Of a DNA stretch of 64,000 nt, positions 31,832 to 43,463 are shown piece after piece (the first letter of the stretch is position 1; each line of letters begins with the position of its first letter). Position numbers and translations under genes: made by a program. The notes under the pieces are model-generated. The model had not been told where the DNA came from. It did not search any database and saw nothing but the letters and a program-made list of their open reading frames with translations. Source of the DNA: Aurantiochytrium sp. KH105. Lineage: Eukaryota > Sar > Bigyra > Thraustochytrida > Thraustochytriidae. Location of the stretch: contig BGKB01000201.1 in the NCBI GenBank assembly GCA_003116975.1, positions 23,402 to 87,401 on the forward strand, given 5' to 3'.

Positions 31832-34234
31832 TTATTGTTGCTGCTGTTGCTGCTGTCGCATCTGCTTTGCAACGCGAGAGCTGCGACGCAGCGACATTTG
31901 GTTCCCTCCGCTTGCAGCGGCGGGAGCGGATCCAGGACGCCTCGTATACGAAGATTTGCGTCGGTGCCGGCCCTGGCCTCTCGACGAAGAGGGTTGGTGG
32001 TTTCCAGAAGTCGACGTGGTGTGCTGCAATTTACTGCCGCCATTACCACCAGCTCCAGCGCCAGAAGCAGACGCATTTGTCGAAGCAACGACAGCCCCAG
32101 CGCTGCTGTGATGGTGTTGTTGCTGGCGCTGGCCCTGGCGAGCGTACTGCATGTTTGCTCCGGGGGCAGAACCGTCTGGTGTGGCCGCAAAAGAATTAAG
32201 GCCATCCCCATGATTTCGCGTATCCATGGGAGCAGGGGAAGCCGTCTGGTTCGAGTGCAAGTGGGCCTGTTGCGGACGCGCAGATCCCGTCGCACCCTGC
32301 GTGGGACGGTCCGAGACAATAAAAGGGTGCATGAGGGCGTCCTTGGGGGTGATACGGTAGTACGCGTCATAGTTGAGCATCTTCACAACAAGGTCGATGA
32401 AAGTCTCGTACATGGCATGCGAGTGCCCAGGCTCATTCTTGCGACGAGCGGCAGGACCACTGCTGCTATTAATCCCAAGGATAGCATGGAGCGAACGGCG
32501 ATGGCGTTCGAGGTCGACCTCGACGGGATCAGAACGACCTTTGCGCGGCTTCAGCTTCCACTTCGACTCGCGGAAGATCGCATGCGCGGTCTCTGGGTTC
32601 GTGTTGGGCTCAAAGAATTTGTGCGTTTTGGCGGAACTATCGAGAATTTCCTCCGGGGGCATGCCGCGAACCGCAACGAGACGAATCATCTGATCATGCT
32701 CGTCGGTGCCAGAAAAGAGGGGCTCGCCCGTGTGCATTTCGACGAGGATGCAACCGAGAGACCACATGTCAATGGCGACCGAATACGGGCGGCCCAGAAT
32801 GACCTCGGGCGACCGATAGAAGCGAGACTGGATATACTGATACATTTGCCGGTCCGACTTGCACGAGGAGCCAAAGTCGATGACCTTGATGGCAGAGCGT
32901 TTGGGGTGACGCAGCAAGATGTTCTCCGGTTTGAGGTCGCAGTGAATCACGTCAACGTCCTCTCGCGCAAGAAAATGCAGGGCTTTGAGAATCTGGCGCG
33001 CAAACTTGCGAATGAGGTTGAGCGAAACGCCTTCAAACTGCGTGTTGCGCAAGAGGTCGTAAAGGTTGAAGGAGAGCATCTCAAAGACCAAACACTGATG
33101 GTTGTGGTGAAGGAACTTGTCCAAAAGCCGCACAATGAACCACTTATCGTCTTGGTCCTTGGTGTTGAGCTCCTGCAAAAGTTCAATTTCTGTCTGCGCT
33201 TGAAGGAAAAAGGGTTTACGTGATTTGATGATTTTCACGGCGACCTGCTCGTTGCGCTCCTCATCAAAGGCGCGCACGACCTGGCCAAAGGACCCTTTGC
33301 CGATCCTTTGTTTTACAACATACCGATTGTTGATGCGTTCGCCAATGCGTATCAAGTAATCCGAATGTTCGTCGTCGTGGCCATTGTTGTACAGGTTCCC
33401 ATTGCTGGTTGCTGGCTTTGCGCCAGCGCCAGCGCCAGCGCCAGCGCTTGCCCCCGTCCCTGTTGTTGCGGGTTTCCGTTTGCTGCTGTTGGTGTTGCTT
33501 GTGTTCGTGGCAGCGTTTCCAGAGGACGTCTCTGGTTGTGCTCCTGGCTGTTGTTGTAATTCCTTTTGCTGTTTTTGTTGCTCTTCCTGTGCCTGCGCTT
33601 GGCGTCGCCTTTTGTTCTCATAGTACACGTGATTGATGTACTTGTATGTTCGGATGAGGTTTACGCTGAGCTTGCGTACAGGAGCTTGCATTGGATCGCG
33701 GCGTCCTGCTACCGCACCGGTCGCGCCTACAGTGTTCACTGCGCTGCTTGCGCTCGCGCTCACAGCTTGCGCGCCGGAAGAGTTTGCTAGAATGCTTGTG
33801 CTTGCTGCGCCAGCCAAGTCAGTTTTTGTTGATGATGCCGAAGAAGAAGACGAAGACGATGAGGAGGAGGAGGAAGAAGATGATGACGAAGGCAATGTCT
33901 GCCCTGCATTCTCCGTTCCAGCGCCAGAACCAGCGCCAGCACCAGCTGAAAGCCCGTGGTCTATCGTTGCTCCTGTCTGAGATGTTGCTGCAAGCGGCGA
34001 AGAAGAAGAAGTCGATGTAGACGAAGAAACCGCCTTCGGCCCCGCAATGGTCTGATCCGCAGCACCCGCTACCCCTGGCCTTGGCGCCGAAGGCTCGGCC
34101 TGGCCAAGCTCGGGCAGCACAGTCGTTGAGCTCGTCGGAGTCGAGTTCGTCGTATAGGCGTCCCACTTGGCGGCCAGGAGCGCGTCATCGTTTGTGGGCC
34201 GGCGCGGCGCCTCGGCGCCATGCTCCGGCCCCAT
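31832..34234 (-). CDS. DYRK-family dual-specificity protein kinase
   Basis: About 800 residues from the ATG at 34234. An earlier in-frame ATG at 34519 would add a low-complexity Pro/Arg/Ala stretch. The kinase domain (about 300-640) has the glycine loop IGKGSFGQVV, the VAVKIIK lysine, HCDLKPENILL and the DFGSS motif. The activation loop reads YQYIQSRFYRSPE: the second Tyr is the self-phosphorylated residue that defines DYRKs. Just before the domain lies DYLIRIGERINNRY, a DYRK-homology-box-like stretch, so it is nearer to DYRK1/YakA than to HIPK. The N-terminus is Ser/Ala/Thr/Gln-rich with poly-Ser and Gly-Ala repeats. The C-terminus is Gln/Ser-rich and ends in poly-Gln. Likely nuclear/cytosolic growth and stress control. 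Confidence 0.92.
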   Translation of the reverse strand: MGPEHGAEAPRRPTNDDALLAAKWDAYTTNSTPTSSTTVLPELGQAEPSAPRPGVAGAADQTIAGPKAVSSSTSTSSSSPLAATSQTGATIDHGLSAGAGAGSGAGTENAGQTLPSSSSSSSSSSSSSSSSSASSTKTDLAGAASTSILANSSGAQAVSASASSAVNTVGATGAVAGRRDPMQAPVRKLSVNLIRTYKYINHVYYENKRRRQAQAQEEQQKQQKELQQQPGAQPETSSGNAATNTSNTNSSKRKPATTGTGASAGAGAGAGAKPATSNGNLYNNGHDDEHSDYLIRIGERINNRYVVKQRIGKGSFGQVVRAFDEERNEQVAVKIIKSRKPFFLQAQTEIELLQELNTKDQDDKWFIVRLLDKFLHHNHQCLVFEMLSFNLYDLLRNTQFEGVSLNLIRKFARQILKALHFLAREDVDVIHCDLKPENILLRHPKRSAIKVIDFGSSCKSDRQMYQYIQSRFYRSPEVILGRPYSVAIDMWSLGCILVEMHTGEPLFSGTDEHDQMIRLVAVRGMPPEEILDSSAKTHKFFEPNTNPETAHAIFRESKWKLKPRKGRSDPVEVDLERHRRSLHAILGINSSSGPAARRKNEPGHSHAMYETFIDLVVKMLNYDAYYRITPKDALMHPFIVSDRPTQGATGSARPQQAHLHSNQTASPAPMDTRNHGDGLNSFAATPDGSAPGANMQYARQGQRQQQHHHSSAGAVVASTNASASGAGAGGNGGSKLQHTTSTSGNHQPSSSRGQGRHRRKSSYTRRPGSAPAAASGGNQMSLRRSSRVAKQMRQQQQQQQ

Positions 34235-34746
34235 GCCCGCCGCGACCTGGCCGAGGGCGCCTGCGCGGGCGCCTGCACGGGCGGGCAACGTGGGGCCCTC
34301 TCGCGGGGCGCTTGCTTGGCGGGCGATGGAAATTTCGAGCACGCCCTCCCGCTCTGCGCAGCAGCGCCCCGCGGCGCTGGCGGGAGGGAGGGAGGGAGGG
34401 AGGGAGGGAGGGAGGGAAGGGGAGACTGTGGCTGCGTGGGCAGCAGGCGGGGAGGGAGAGCCGCGCGCGCAGCGTGCAACAGGCGCGCGGGCGTGCGGGC
34501 GGCGCGCGAGCTTGCGCAAGGCTTGCGTTGTTTGATTTGCCCTTTTTTTTTGCCGCCGCTCCTTCGCTCAATTTCGCTTTTGTTCCACTTGCGAGTGCGC
34601 CGTGCAAGTCGAATAACCGCGTCGCAAGTGCCCGCCGAAAGTGGACAAACCGTCGCCACTATGAAGTTTCGGTCCAGCCAGGTTTTTCCCCCAGACCTCA
34701 CCAGGGTCAGTCCTTTTACAATCTACGCCGGCTTGGTCGCGCTAGC

Positions 34747-34778
<32 letters not shown>

Positions 34779-35861
34779 TCGTATACATTGGAAGAAGACC
34801 ATGGGATGGGCGAGGCGAGAATTTGTCAAAAGACGTGTTGTGGCGCTGAAGGTCGGCGAAGTAGACCCGGTCTGCATCGAGAGAATTTTCCCGTTAGCTT
34901 TGAGGTCACCACGTTCCATTTCTTGGAAAACTTGCGCTCGCTCACGCTGAGTCGCAGTCAATCGTTTTATTATAGGTTCCGTACGTCAATGCCACCGCAA
35001 GTGCTCGGGCCTGCTGTACAAGTATAGCATGCAACAAGCTCTGGTTCTGCGAGAGGAAAGACACGTTCTTTATTATTCTGAGGTTGCGGGCTTGGTCCTG
35101 CACGCGTTGTGAAATGGAATGACCAGCATGTGAGTCATTCTTTACACATCGGAAGATCCAAGCTCATTCGTGAAGACCCATTCTCTGTCTGCATATCCAC
35201 CCTTGGTGCCTTACACTTGTCCCATTTCTTCTCCATCAACATCACCTCAACTTTATTGGTGACTGTGAATGCAAATGCGCGTGTGTGGCGAAAAGGATCT
35301 GATGATGGAACGAGTGAGAGAGGTTAGGCGCTGGGCTGGGCGGCAGTCGCTCGCCAGCATCGTGCCTCTGCCTCTGCCTCGTGCATCTGCATCCCCCAAA
35401 AGACCCGCACCCACTTCTCCACATGCATGCCCAGCATCAGGCCTATCCAAGACGCCTTCCCCGAAAGAGACCCAACGCCGTGGCGCTCTCATCGTCTCAG
35501 AGACAGTAGTAGTATTATCTCCGAGGCCGCGCAGTTCTCTCTCGCGCCGCCGCTCTCTCCGGCGCCCGGCCAGGCTCGCCGCGCGCGACCGCCTGCCCGC
35601 GCTGCTGCGGCCGCCCGCCCGCCCGCGGCCCCCGGCGCGACGCCCGCGGCCTCGGCGCTGCGCCGCCCCGGATCCCCGCGCGGCAGACGCCGGACTCGGG
35701 CCGGCGAGTCCAGAATCCTCGAGCGGCGCCGGCGCCGACGACCTCGCGCGCCCGCGTGCGTGCGGAGAAAGCCGCTCGCGCGGGGCGGCGCGTCGCGATC
35801 CGCCGTCCTCGGCGGCGTCTTCTCTTGGGTCTCGTGGCGTGGATAGCTCGCGGCGCGGAGG
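34235..35861. other. Divergent intergenic region of DYRK and RING genes with simple repeats
   Basis: A (GGGA)n tract lies at about 34381-34418; the G-rich strand could form quadruplexes in the DYRK promoter or leader. A (GA)n tract is at about 34747-34771. Very GC-rich sequence (35530-35860) precedes the RING gene. Several long ORFs here are composition artefacts; no gene supported. Confidence 0.5.
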
Positions 35862-37301
35862 ATGTCGCTCGTGCACCTGGAGCCGAGCTTGCGGCAGAGC
35901 TCGACGTTCGCTGACCGTCTCGAGCGAGATGAGGAGCCTTTCCGCCGGGTGCAAAATGTGCGCAGCGCGCGACGGAACCAATTGCGACGCAGAATCAAAT
36001 TTCTCTGCGCCCTCATGCTGCTCACGTACTGTGCGCGGTTCGTGCTCACTGTCACGATCTGGGACGTCTCGGACTCGTCGTTCACCGTCCCTTTCTCGCT
36101 CGGAGTCGCCTATTGTGGCCTTGTAGGCGCCTCTCGCGAAAACAGAGACACACTTTCGTGCTTTTATGTCTGCTGCGTCGCATCCATCTGCCTTTACGGG
36201 GCCAACGTCATGGTGCAAACCAAGATGATCTTTGACGTCAAGCGCGGCGAGACGATTCAGGGCAACTCGTATACGCCAGAGCAAGTGATTCCTGTCATCA
36301 TCACGGCCATCGGGCTCGAAACGTTTTTGGCCATTGTTCAAGTTGTCGGCGCCATGTCTGGCCGCGAACTTGTGCGCAAACATCTCGTTGTTAACATGCA
36401 GGGATCCCGCCCCCACCTTTTTGCAAACAGCGCTTACAGCCTGGAATTTATTCAGCGCCAGCAAACGGCCATGGAGACGGCAAACGACCATGCAGCTTCT
36501 CTGACCGAAGGTCTCAACATTAAAATGACCATTGCAAGTATTCCTCTTCGCAAGTACGTGAAGGGCTCACAGCCGGAGGATTTTCCCATTGCGGGGAACG
36601 CACCCCCTGTTGTGAGGGGTGCGACGCCTCTCAATGTCTGTGTCGACGATTCGGGCGATTCTTGCGCCCCAGCCTCTGCCGGTTCCAATGATGAGGATAA
36701 CCTTTGTGTAATTTGTCAGGACAACGTCGAGGACGGCGCTACCGTCAAGATGCTGCCTTGCAAGCACTACTTTCACGTACACTGTATTGATGCATGGCTG
36801 GAGCGCTCATTACATTGCCCGATGTGTATGCAAGAGATCCCGCTCATTCGCTTTTACGAGGATTCCTCCCGACCTTCCACCAACCGCCGGCGGACGGGTC
36901 GCGTTGAGAATGCTGACGCTGACGCTACTGCTGCTGGTAGTGATGAAGTTGCGGAAACAGATAACAGTCCTGGGTCGGAGCCAAGGATGGATCATTCAAG
37001 GCTGGGCGATTCGGCCGGAGCGCCAGCCCAGGTATCTATACGAATTCCTGATACTGAAGATAATTCCCCATCCTCTACTGACCAGGCCGCAGGTGCAGCG
37101 GAGGACCCATCACGTTTAATTGATTTGCACTCGCAGCAGTCGTCGTCTGCGACATCTTCAGCACCACCACCGTCACCACCACCACCATTGTCGCCATCGC
37201 CATCGGCGTCGCAACCCGCGGCAACGACCGTTCCCCTCGACACGCGTGACCGTGATGGCAATCAAACCACAACTTCGCGCGTGGACCTCTCTATTGTGTA
37301 G
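35862..37301 (+). CDS. Membrane RING-H2 E3 ubiquitin ligase
   Basis: 479 residues, intronless. After a basic N-terminus come three or four hydrophobic segments (about 48-68, 73-90, 100-122, 142-165), so it is a multi-pass membrane protein. A cytosolic RING-H2 finger follows (about 286-330): CVICQDNVEDGATVKMLPC, then KHYFHVHC, then CPMC, with the eight zinc ligands in C3H2C3 order. The tail (330-479) is disordered, with acidic, Pro and Ser runs. Such proteins pass ubiquitin from an E2 to membrane or organelle substrates. The layout resembles plant and protist multi-TM RING-H2 ligases. The stop codon lies within a TAGGCCTA octamer. Confidence 0.88.
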   Translation: MSLVHLEPSLRQSSTFADRLERDEEPFRRVQNVRSARRNQLRRRIKFLCALMLLTYCARFVLTVTIWDVSDSSFTVPFSLGVAYCGLVGASRENRDTLSCFYVCCVASICLYGANVMVQTKMIFDVKRGETIQGNSYTPEQVIPVIITAIGLETFLAIVQVVGAMSGRELVRKHLVVNMQGSRPHLFANSAYSLEFIQRQQTAMETANDHAASLTEGLNIKMTIASIPLRKYVKGSQPEDFPIAGNAPPVVRGATPLNVCVDDSGDSCAPASAGSNDEDNLCVICQDNVEDGATVKMLPCKHYFHVHCIDAWLERSLHCPMCMQEIPLIRFYEDSSRPSTNRRRTGRVENADADATAAGSDEVAETDNSPGSEPRMDHSRLGDSAGAPAQVSIRIPDTEDNSPSSTDQAAGAAEDPSRLIDLHSQQSSSATSSAPPPSPPPPLSPSPSASQPAATTVPLDTRDRDGNQTTTSRVDLSIV

Positions 37302-37480
37302 GCCTAGCTAGTCATTATAATTTTATTATCACTCACAACGTGCCATTGCAGACAGACTCCGGTTGCGAGCGAGCTACTCAGAAAAGCCAAATCAGGTCGG
37401 GCGTCTCAGCGAAGCATTCCTACCCTCATTATAAGGCTCGACCCTCATGTTGCTTCAACAGTTCGGGAATAGCCCCGAGC

Positions 37481-37496
37481 GCGGTTTTAGCTCAGG

Positions 37497-37529
<33 letters not shown>

Positions 37530-37553
37530 TGCGTTCGATCCGCGGAAACCGCA
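37481..37553 (+). tRNA. tRNA-Phe (anticodon GAA)
   Basis: A full cloverleaf of 73 bases. The acceptor stem GCGGTTT pairs with AAACCGC, with discriminator A. The D arm is GCTC/GAGC. The anticodon stem TCAGA/TCTGA encloses the loop CTGAAGA, with GAA as the anticodon. The T arm has TTCGATC and A-box/B-box promoter sequence. It has no intron and no encoded CCA. It is the only convincing tRNA in the window. Confidence 0.95.
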
Positions 37554-37558
37554 CTTCC

Positions 37559-37567
37559 TTTTTTTTT
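37559..37567 (+). terminator. RNA polymerase III terminator
   Basis: A run of nine T residues begins five bases after the tRNA-Phe, as expected for Pol III termination. Confidence 0.85.
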
Positions 37568-38455
37568 GCTATTTTTTTCATAAAGTTTTTTTTTTGTGGT
37601 GGTAGCTAATAACCAGCTTTCCGTGTCGACACAAGAAAAGAGTGTCTTCACGGTCGACCACGTGCTTTTCCTTTCGTCGAGCACCTGGACGACGATGCGT
37701 TCCTTGACTCTCGCGTCGCTTGCGGTACGCATTTTTCGTCCCTGCTGGATACACGCCGGTATGCCTTTGTGTTGGTCGATACCGCTGAGCTCGCGGCTAC
37801 AGTACCTTCAAGTTGCGCGGCCGGCCCGTCTCCAAAGTGCACAGCTCGGCAGCGGCGTCCAGCCACATCAGTGGCAGCTAGAGGTGGCAGAGGTGATCTC
37901 GGCATCCAGGCCAAGGGTTCCAGCTTCCATTCCCGTTCGCTGTCACTCGTGTCTGGAAGAATACCATCCCTCGCTCGCTCTCTTGCACATGCTCGACAAC
38001 GCAGAGCATAGAGGAGCAGACAGATACGCCACGAGCGCGACTTCCATTTCTTGTATTGGGAATGCAGCTGCTGCAAGCAGCCTAAAAACGCACTGCATGC
38101 TTGCAGAAAAATGGAAATGCTCTTTTTCGTTCGCTCCCCTTACAGAATAGTTTTCGACGGCTCAAGTCAAGCGGCCCCGCCCAACTTCGATTCAGGACAC
38201 TCGCCTCTCGCGTGCCTGGAAGACAATCTCCCTCGCTCGCGCGCGTCTAGCGTGTGCACGATAGCGTGGCTTTCTTCTTTCAAAGAGCAAGAAGGGCAGA
38301 GTTGAGCGCAGAGTTGAGCGCAGAGTTAAGCGCAGAGCCAAGCAGACCGCAATCGCGTCCGAGAGAAGGAGTAGGAGATTTCTCCTCTACCAAGCATCCA
38401 TTGATAAGAAAAGGGGCGTCCCTGCCTGCCAGGGAAAACAGGAAAAGTGCGAAAG
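37568..38455. other. Intergenic region before the secreted LRR gene
   Basis: Mixed-composition DNA. A short direct repeat of 'GCAGAGTTGAGC' type stands at 38297-38333. No supported gene: the ORFs on both strands have no recognisable content. Confidence 0.4.
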
Positions 38456-41400
38456 ATGGGCAAGGCCATCATGACAACGGCGTGGTGGTTGATTGTCTTG
38501 ACGTGCCTTTCGTCTTGGGCAAGGCCTACGGAGGCCGCGGAATGCTCGTGCTGGGGGCCTAACGCTCCGCTCTGCGATGCGAGCACGACACAAGTCTATT
38601 GCGGTGGCCAGCAAATCTCCGAGACCCACCTCGCTGCTGTTCTTGCTTCCACTCCCAATGTGACCGTGCTGTACGTTTCTTCAGAATTTACCCCCAAAAT
38701 GTTTGGTTTGGACCGACTGACCCTTTTGCTCCAGAGATGCAAACGGATGCGGCCTCTCGGCGCTTCCCGAAGACATCAAGGCTCTCACGAAGCTTGAATT
38801 TGTGTAAGTCTCAGGAACGCAACTTTCTTCATTTTGGGGGAAAAGAAAATATCGTTAACGCTGCCATGAACGCTGACTTGCCGTGGCAGTAACCTGAGGG
38901 GGAACGAGATCAGCACCTTCCCGGACCTTCGCTCCTCTTCTGGCAGCCTCTACCATCTGTAGGTTCAATTGCCAGACGAACATTGGAAATGGCCAACTTA
39001 CAAAGATTCATGTAGGAACCTCAATGAGAATCAGATTTCGTCCATTCCTGACAACATTGGAGATCTCTCGATGCTGAGTAATTTGTAAGTAGTATAGGCG
39101 CAAAGACGATGATGCCACGTGTCTCGAACACGATGTGCTAACATTGATGTACCTTGAGTCATGTTTCTGACTTTTCGCAGGCTTCTTGGTACCAACATGA
39201 TGATCTCGTCAGTTCCCTCGAGCGTCAGCAGTCTGAGTCGGCTGACCACACTGTAGGTTTTGTTACGTCTCCCTGCGTGGGATGGGGGCTCATCTCCAGC
39301 GTCTAACCTTCGGTCTTCCTGTGCAAACTGCAGGCGACTCGAAATCAACAATTTCACTTCTTACCCCGAGGCAGTTAACACCATCAGCAACCTCCAGCAA
39401 CTGTACGTTATCGCGACTCCTTATGCCAGGCCCATGAGAGAAAGGCAAATCTCACGATATACTCTTCTCTTGCCAGGGTTTTACTTGACAATGAGATCAC
39501 TTCTGTTCCGGACTCGATCGGATCCCTTACCCGCCTCCGGTACTTGTACGTAATGCCTCTTCTCCCTCGTAATTTGTCCTGCCGATGCCAGATACTGACT
39601 TGGAAAAATTCTTCTTTAGGTTTATGGGTAGCAATCAGCTCACATCCTTGTCTGCGGAGATCAGCAAGTGCTCGGATCTCTCGTCAATGTACGTTGGCCA
39701 AGAGTGAGCAGGTACGGTGTGCGTCCCGCCTCTTACTAACGTATCCTCCCTCTCCATCTCCTCTCCTCCCATCATAAACTTTGCATGATAGCTCTTTGGA
39801 CGGCAACAAGCTTACCTCGATTCCTGACACCATTGGAAGTCTCTGGTATTTGCGCTCACTGTGAGTTAATGAAGAATGGACGTTTTCGAGTACAAACGAC
39901 CTGCCAGAAATCTGACATTCTCGCTTTGAGAGCGTAGATATCTCGCTTACAATTCTTTTACGACATTTCCTGAAGAGGCCATTACAGATAGATTGACGAG
40001 TCTGTAGGTCTTTTGCATGGATGCGAGTTGTTGAGGAGAGAATGCTGACATCTTGTTACTGATCCAAGCACCCTGGAAGGAAATGAAATCACTGAGATCC
40101 CAGACAGCATCAGCGCCATGAGTATTCTTAATTACTTGTACGTTTGTTGCTGGTGTTGATTTGCAAATGACCAGGTGCTGACATAATACCCTGTCTTATG
40201 TTGACCTCGCAAAAGAGATCTCTCTTCCAACGCTCTTACTTCTCTGCCGGACGCAATCTGCTCGCTTCCGAGCTTGGGTCGTCTGTACGTTGTTTCACCT
40301 CTTGACGGAACGACACTACAAGGATTCTTTCCGTACAAGAGCAGTGACGCGATACTAACTACGCTAGTTCTGTGCAATACTCCGATTTACACTCGCTCAG
40401 AGGGCTGGCAACGAATATGCTCACATCTCTCCCGAGCGATTTTACAAATCTTACATCTCTGACAAGACTGTACGTTGTACGATCGTAAGGCTCTGGCGCA
40501 TCTGCATCTAACGATTTACCTGAACACAGGACGCTTGGCTCAAACAACTTTGAAGCGATTCCGCCCGCGATCGAAGGACTCTCGAACCTTCAAACTCTGT
40601 AAGTAGGCCTTTTGACTGCATGTATAAAGTGGTGCTATGACAGCACATCGAGTGCTCACGACTTTGTGATTGCTGAGACTGCAGGGACCTTTCGAACGGG
40701 AATTTCTCCTCTGTCTCGGAGAGTATCTTTCGCTCAATCTACAACCTCCAAGATCTGTGAGTTGCCCTGGCCTCAACTCTTCCTTTTTTTCCTTTTTAAG
40801 GTGAAGCGCGAACATGACGACCTGACCGGATCTTTCGCCTGAACGCAGCTCCCTCGCCTCGAACAGCCTCACCGCGATCCCAGATACCATTGAGTTCATG
40901 TCCCACCTCGACACCCTGTGAGTTATTGTATCCAATTTGTTGGAACATCGCAAAAGAGGAAAACACTCACTAACATGACTGACTTTCTTCCCGCAGCGAC
41001 TTGTCTTCGAACAAGCTCGCGTCCCTTCCCGAGTCTGTCGGCACCCTCACTAGTCTGAATGCGCTGTACGTCTCTCTTTGAACAAAGAACCTTGATGCTT
41101 GCTTCCCTCTGCAGCGGGCAGGCCAACTAACCGTTACACTTTGCACGCAAAATCTATAGCTCTTTGAACTCCAACAAGCTCAGCTCGTTTCCAGACTCGA
41201 TTGTCGGCCTTGAGACCCTGAGGAACCTGTAAGTCGGGCAAAGCGATAGAAGCTTGAGTTCAAGGAAGCTAACCTTTTGCGCACGCACGGAACATGGACT
41301 GGAAAATTGAACTTAAAAAATAGCAACGCGAGCTTTAACGAGCTAACTTCTCTTCCTAACGACTTCGGCGACATTCAGACGCTGGCCAATCTGTAAGTTT

Positions 41401-41930
41401 TCGCAAGCGTATCGAAATTAGCTCAAATGGAATGGAGGCACTCAAGAGCTCGCGACTAAATTGTAATTGCTCTTTCATTTCCGAACCCAAATAAACCCAG
41501 GGACCTGCAAAGCAACGCGCTCAGCGAGCTTCCGGAGAGTTTTGGCAGTCTCGTAAGAATGACGCAGCTGTAAGTGCACTTTGCTTTGGAAAAGATTCCA
41601 AGAAATAGCAGATTGTGGCTGACGATTTCGTGACGTGCGCGCAGCGATCTTTCGAACAACCCAATCTCGGCGCTTCCTTGCTCCATGTCCGAACTCCCCT
41701 ATCTTGCGCTGTCCGATATGTACGTTTGATCAAGAGTACTTGAATTTCTTTTGGAAGCTTTCCACTAACTATCTCGTTGTTCTCGCAGTGCGGTCTCTCC
41801 AAATATGTCGCTATCCTATGGTGATGGTGAAGAAGACTGCAACTCCAGTTCGTCAGCTTCAGCTTCACTTCTGGTCAATCCCTTTGTCGCAACGGGAGCA
41901 ATCCTTCTCTTCTCTCGTTCCATCCTCTAA
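38456..41930 (+). CDS. Secreted leucine-rich-repeat protein, 22 exons, possible GPI anchor
   Basis: Exons: 38456-38670, 38735-38803, 38890-38958, 39016-39084, 39181-39252, 39334-39402, 39477-39545, 39620-39688, 39792-39860, 39938-40003, 40069-40137, 40216-40284, 40401-40469, 40530-40598, 40685-40756, 40849-40917, 40997-41065, 41160-41228, 41324-41392, 41501-41569, 41645-41719, 41789-41930. All junctions are phase 2 and the joined frame is open, giving 581 residues. Exon 1 has a signal peptide (MTTAWWLIVLTCLSSW) and a Cys-rich cap (CSCWGPNAPLC). Exons 2-21 each give one LRR of 22-25 residues, consensus LxLxxNxLxSxPDxIxxLxxLxxL. The last exon ends in a Ser/Ala stretch and a hydrophobic tail, as for a GPI signal. 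Probably a cell-surface adhesion or recognition protein; no kinase domain. Confidence 0.85.
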
Positions 41931-42348
41931 GAGAATTCTGTTTGTCTCTTCTTGCCGTTCCCATCAGCGCACTCGCTGCATCATTGCGTCCTTGCGAGAC
42001 GGGAGCGATAATGCGCACGCGCATGAAGACTCTTCAAACGAAAAACAATTTCAAATGTCTGCAAGTTTGTCTCTTCCTCTTGATAAAGCCTGCTCCTCCA
42101 TGGCCGGAGGACAGGACACTCACCGCTTTCATCAAGGCGTACTCCCCCTTTATTGCTCTGTGGCGCTTGTTGAATACCAGACTTGGAGAGTTGCTACTTT
42201 TGACCGCCCTTCGCCGATCCGCCAAATGTATAACTTCTACAGAAGCTGAATAAAAAGAGGAGAGATGGAAAAAGTTCCGCGATACTCAGCTTGAAGGGAA
42301 TGAGAACGGAAAAGAGAACACATTGCATACCACTCGCGTATCCGTCCG
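41931..42348. other. Convergent 3' region of LRR gene and ARL2
   Basis: No gene seen. A plus-strand ORF crossing 41942-42253 has no recognisable content. Confidence 0.4.
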
Positions 42349-42909
42349 TCAGTCCATGAGGTAAATTCGCGAAGCAATATCATCGACGATCCAGTCGACG
42401 CCGTCGACAAGTCCATCCCCCGTCACTGCACTGCAAGGATGAATTTGCCAGTGGCGATTCTTGAAAATCGGCGACCCGAGCTCGAGCACCTCGGCAATCT
42501 GTTCGCTCGAGAGAGCTCCAGCAAGGTCCTGCTTGTTGGCAAAAACGAGAACCGAGGCGCCAGCGAGCTTTTCTTGCTGCAACAGCTTGTGCAGCTCGTC
42601 GCGGCATGTGGCCAACCGCTCCCGATCCGCGCAATCCACGACCCAGATGAGACCATCCGTCTCCTCAAAGTAGTTGCGCCAGTACGAGCGAATCGTGGTC
42701 TGTCCACCGACATCCCACACATTCAGCTGATAACCGCGGTGCTCGAGCGTCTTAATGTTGAATCCAAGCGTCGGGCTGATGGTGTCAATGTCCTCGCCGT
42801 TGAACTTTTTCAGAATCGTCGTCTTGCCCGCGTTGTCCAGTCCGAGCATCAGGATGCGCATTTGCTTCTCCTTGAGCTTCTGCTTCTTCAAGATCGTGAG
42901 CAGCCCCAT
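42349..42909 (-). CDS. ARL2: ADP-ribosylation factor-like GTPase ARL2
   Basis: 186 residues, near-identical in layout to animal ARL2: [12 protein letters not shown]-loop GLDNAGKTT, switch I with [11 protein letters not shown], the interswitch, the WDVGGQ switch II, NKQD for guanine recognition, and a C-terminal CSAVTGDGL. The N-terminal Gly2 is present, but ARL2 is usually not myristoylated. It works with tubulin cofactor D and partners such as BART in tubulin folding and in cargo release for cilia. Intronless. It is head-to-head with the MEKHLA gene. Confidence 0.97.
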   Translation of the reverse strand: MGLLTILKKQKLKEKQMRILMLGLDNAGKTTILKKFNGEDIDTISPTLGFNIKTLEHRGYQLNVWDVGGQTTIRSYWRNYFEETDGLIWVVDCADRERLATCRDELHKLLQQEKLAGASVLVFANKQDLAGALSSEQIAEVLELGSPIFKNRHWQIHPCSAVTGDGLVDGVDWIVDDIASRIYLMD

Positions 42910-43463
42910 CTTGCTCTCAGCTCCTGCTTCGCTTCACTTCACCAGAGCCCCTCCCCCTCCTCGCCTCCCCGCGCCGCACGCGCTCTGCCCGACCCCGTGT
43001 TTCTCTGCCAGCAACGGCCGGCCAGGTCGCGCTCGAGTTCGCCTCGGGGCTCTCTCTCTTCCGCCGACGCGCGCCGCGCCGCGCCGCGCTGCACGCGCGC
43101 GGGGGCGCTGGCCTCCTCGCGCCAGTCCGCGACAGTCCGCGACGCGCTCGTCCGTCTGCGCGCGGAAGGGCGCGTGGAAGGTCGCGCGCACGGTTTTGCT
43201 CTGAAGCGGTTTTGGTCGTGGCGAGCGGGAGAAGAAGTCGTAGCAGCAGAAGAGAGCAAAAGCTCGAGCAAAAGAGAGCAAACGCAAGCAAAGCGGCTCG
43301 AGAGCCAAGCGAAGCAAACACTCACCACCAACACACCTGCGTGGTCGCCGGCGGAGAAGAAGTAGCCTCGGAGAAGAGGAGGGAAGAGGTTTCCGGGAGT
43401 GACTGTGAGGCGCAAAGCCCTTCTTTTGCTGCTCGTGCTTGGCTTGGACGCGCGGCGCGCAAG
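42910..43463. promoter_or_regulatory. Divergent intergenic region of ARL2 and MEKHLA genes
   Basis: 554 GC-rich bases with CGCGCCGCGC-type blocks on the ARL2 side and AGCAAAAG/GCAAGCAAAG repeats nearer the MEKHLA start. Role assigned from gene arrangement only. Confidence 0.4.

Noticed and set aside
31442-33223. 593-codon ORF antisense to DYRK
   Set aside because: The DYRK kinase on the other strand has all catalytic motifs; the antisense product has none.
35253-36491. 412-codon minus-strand ORF over the RING gene start
   Set aside because: Arg/Ala-rich composition artefact overlapping the membrane segments of the real gene.
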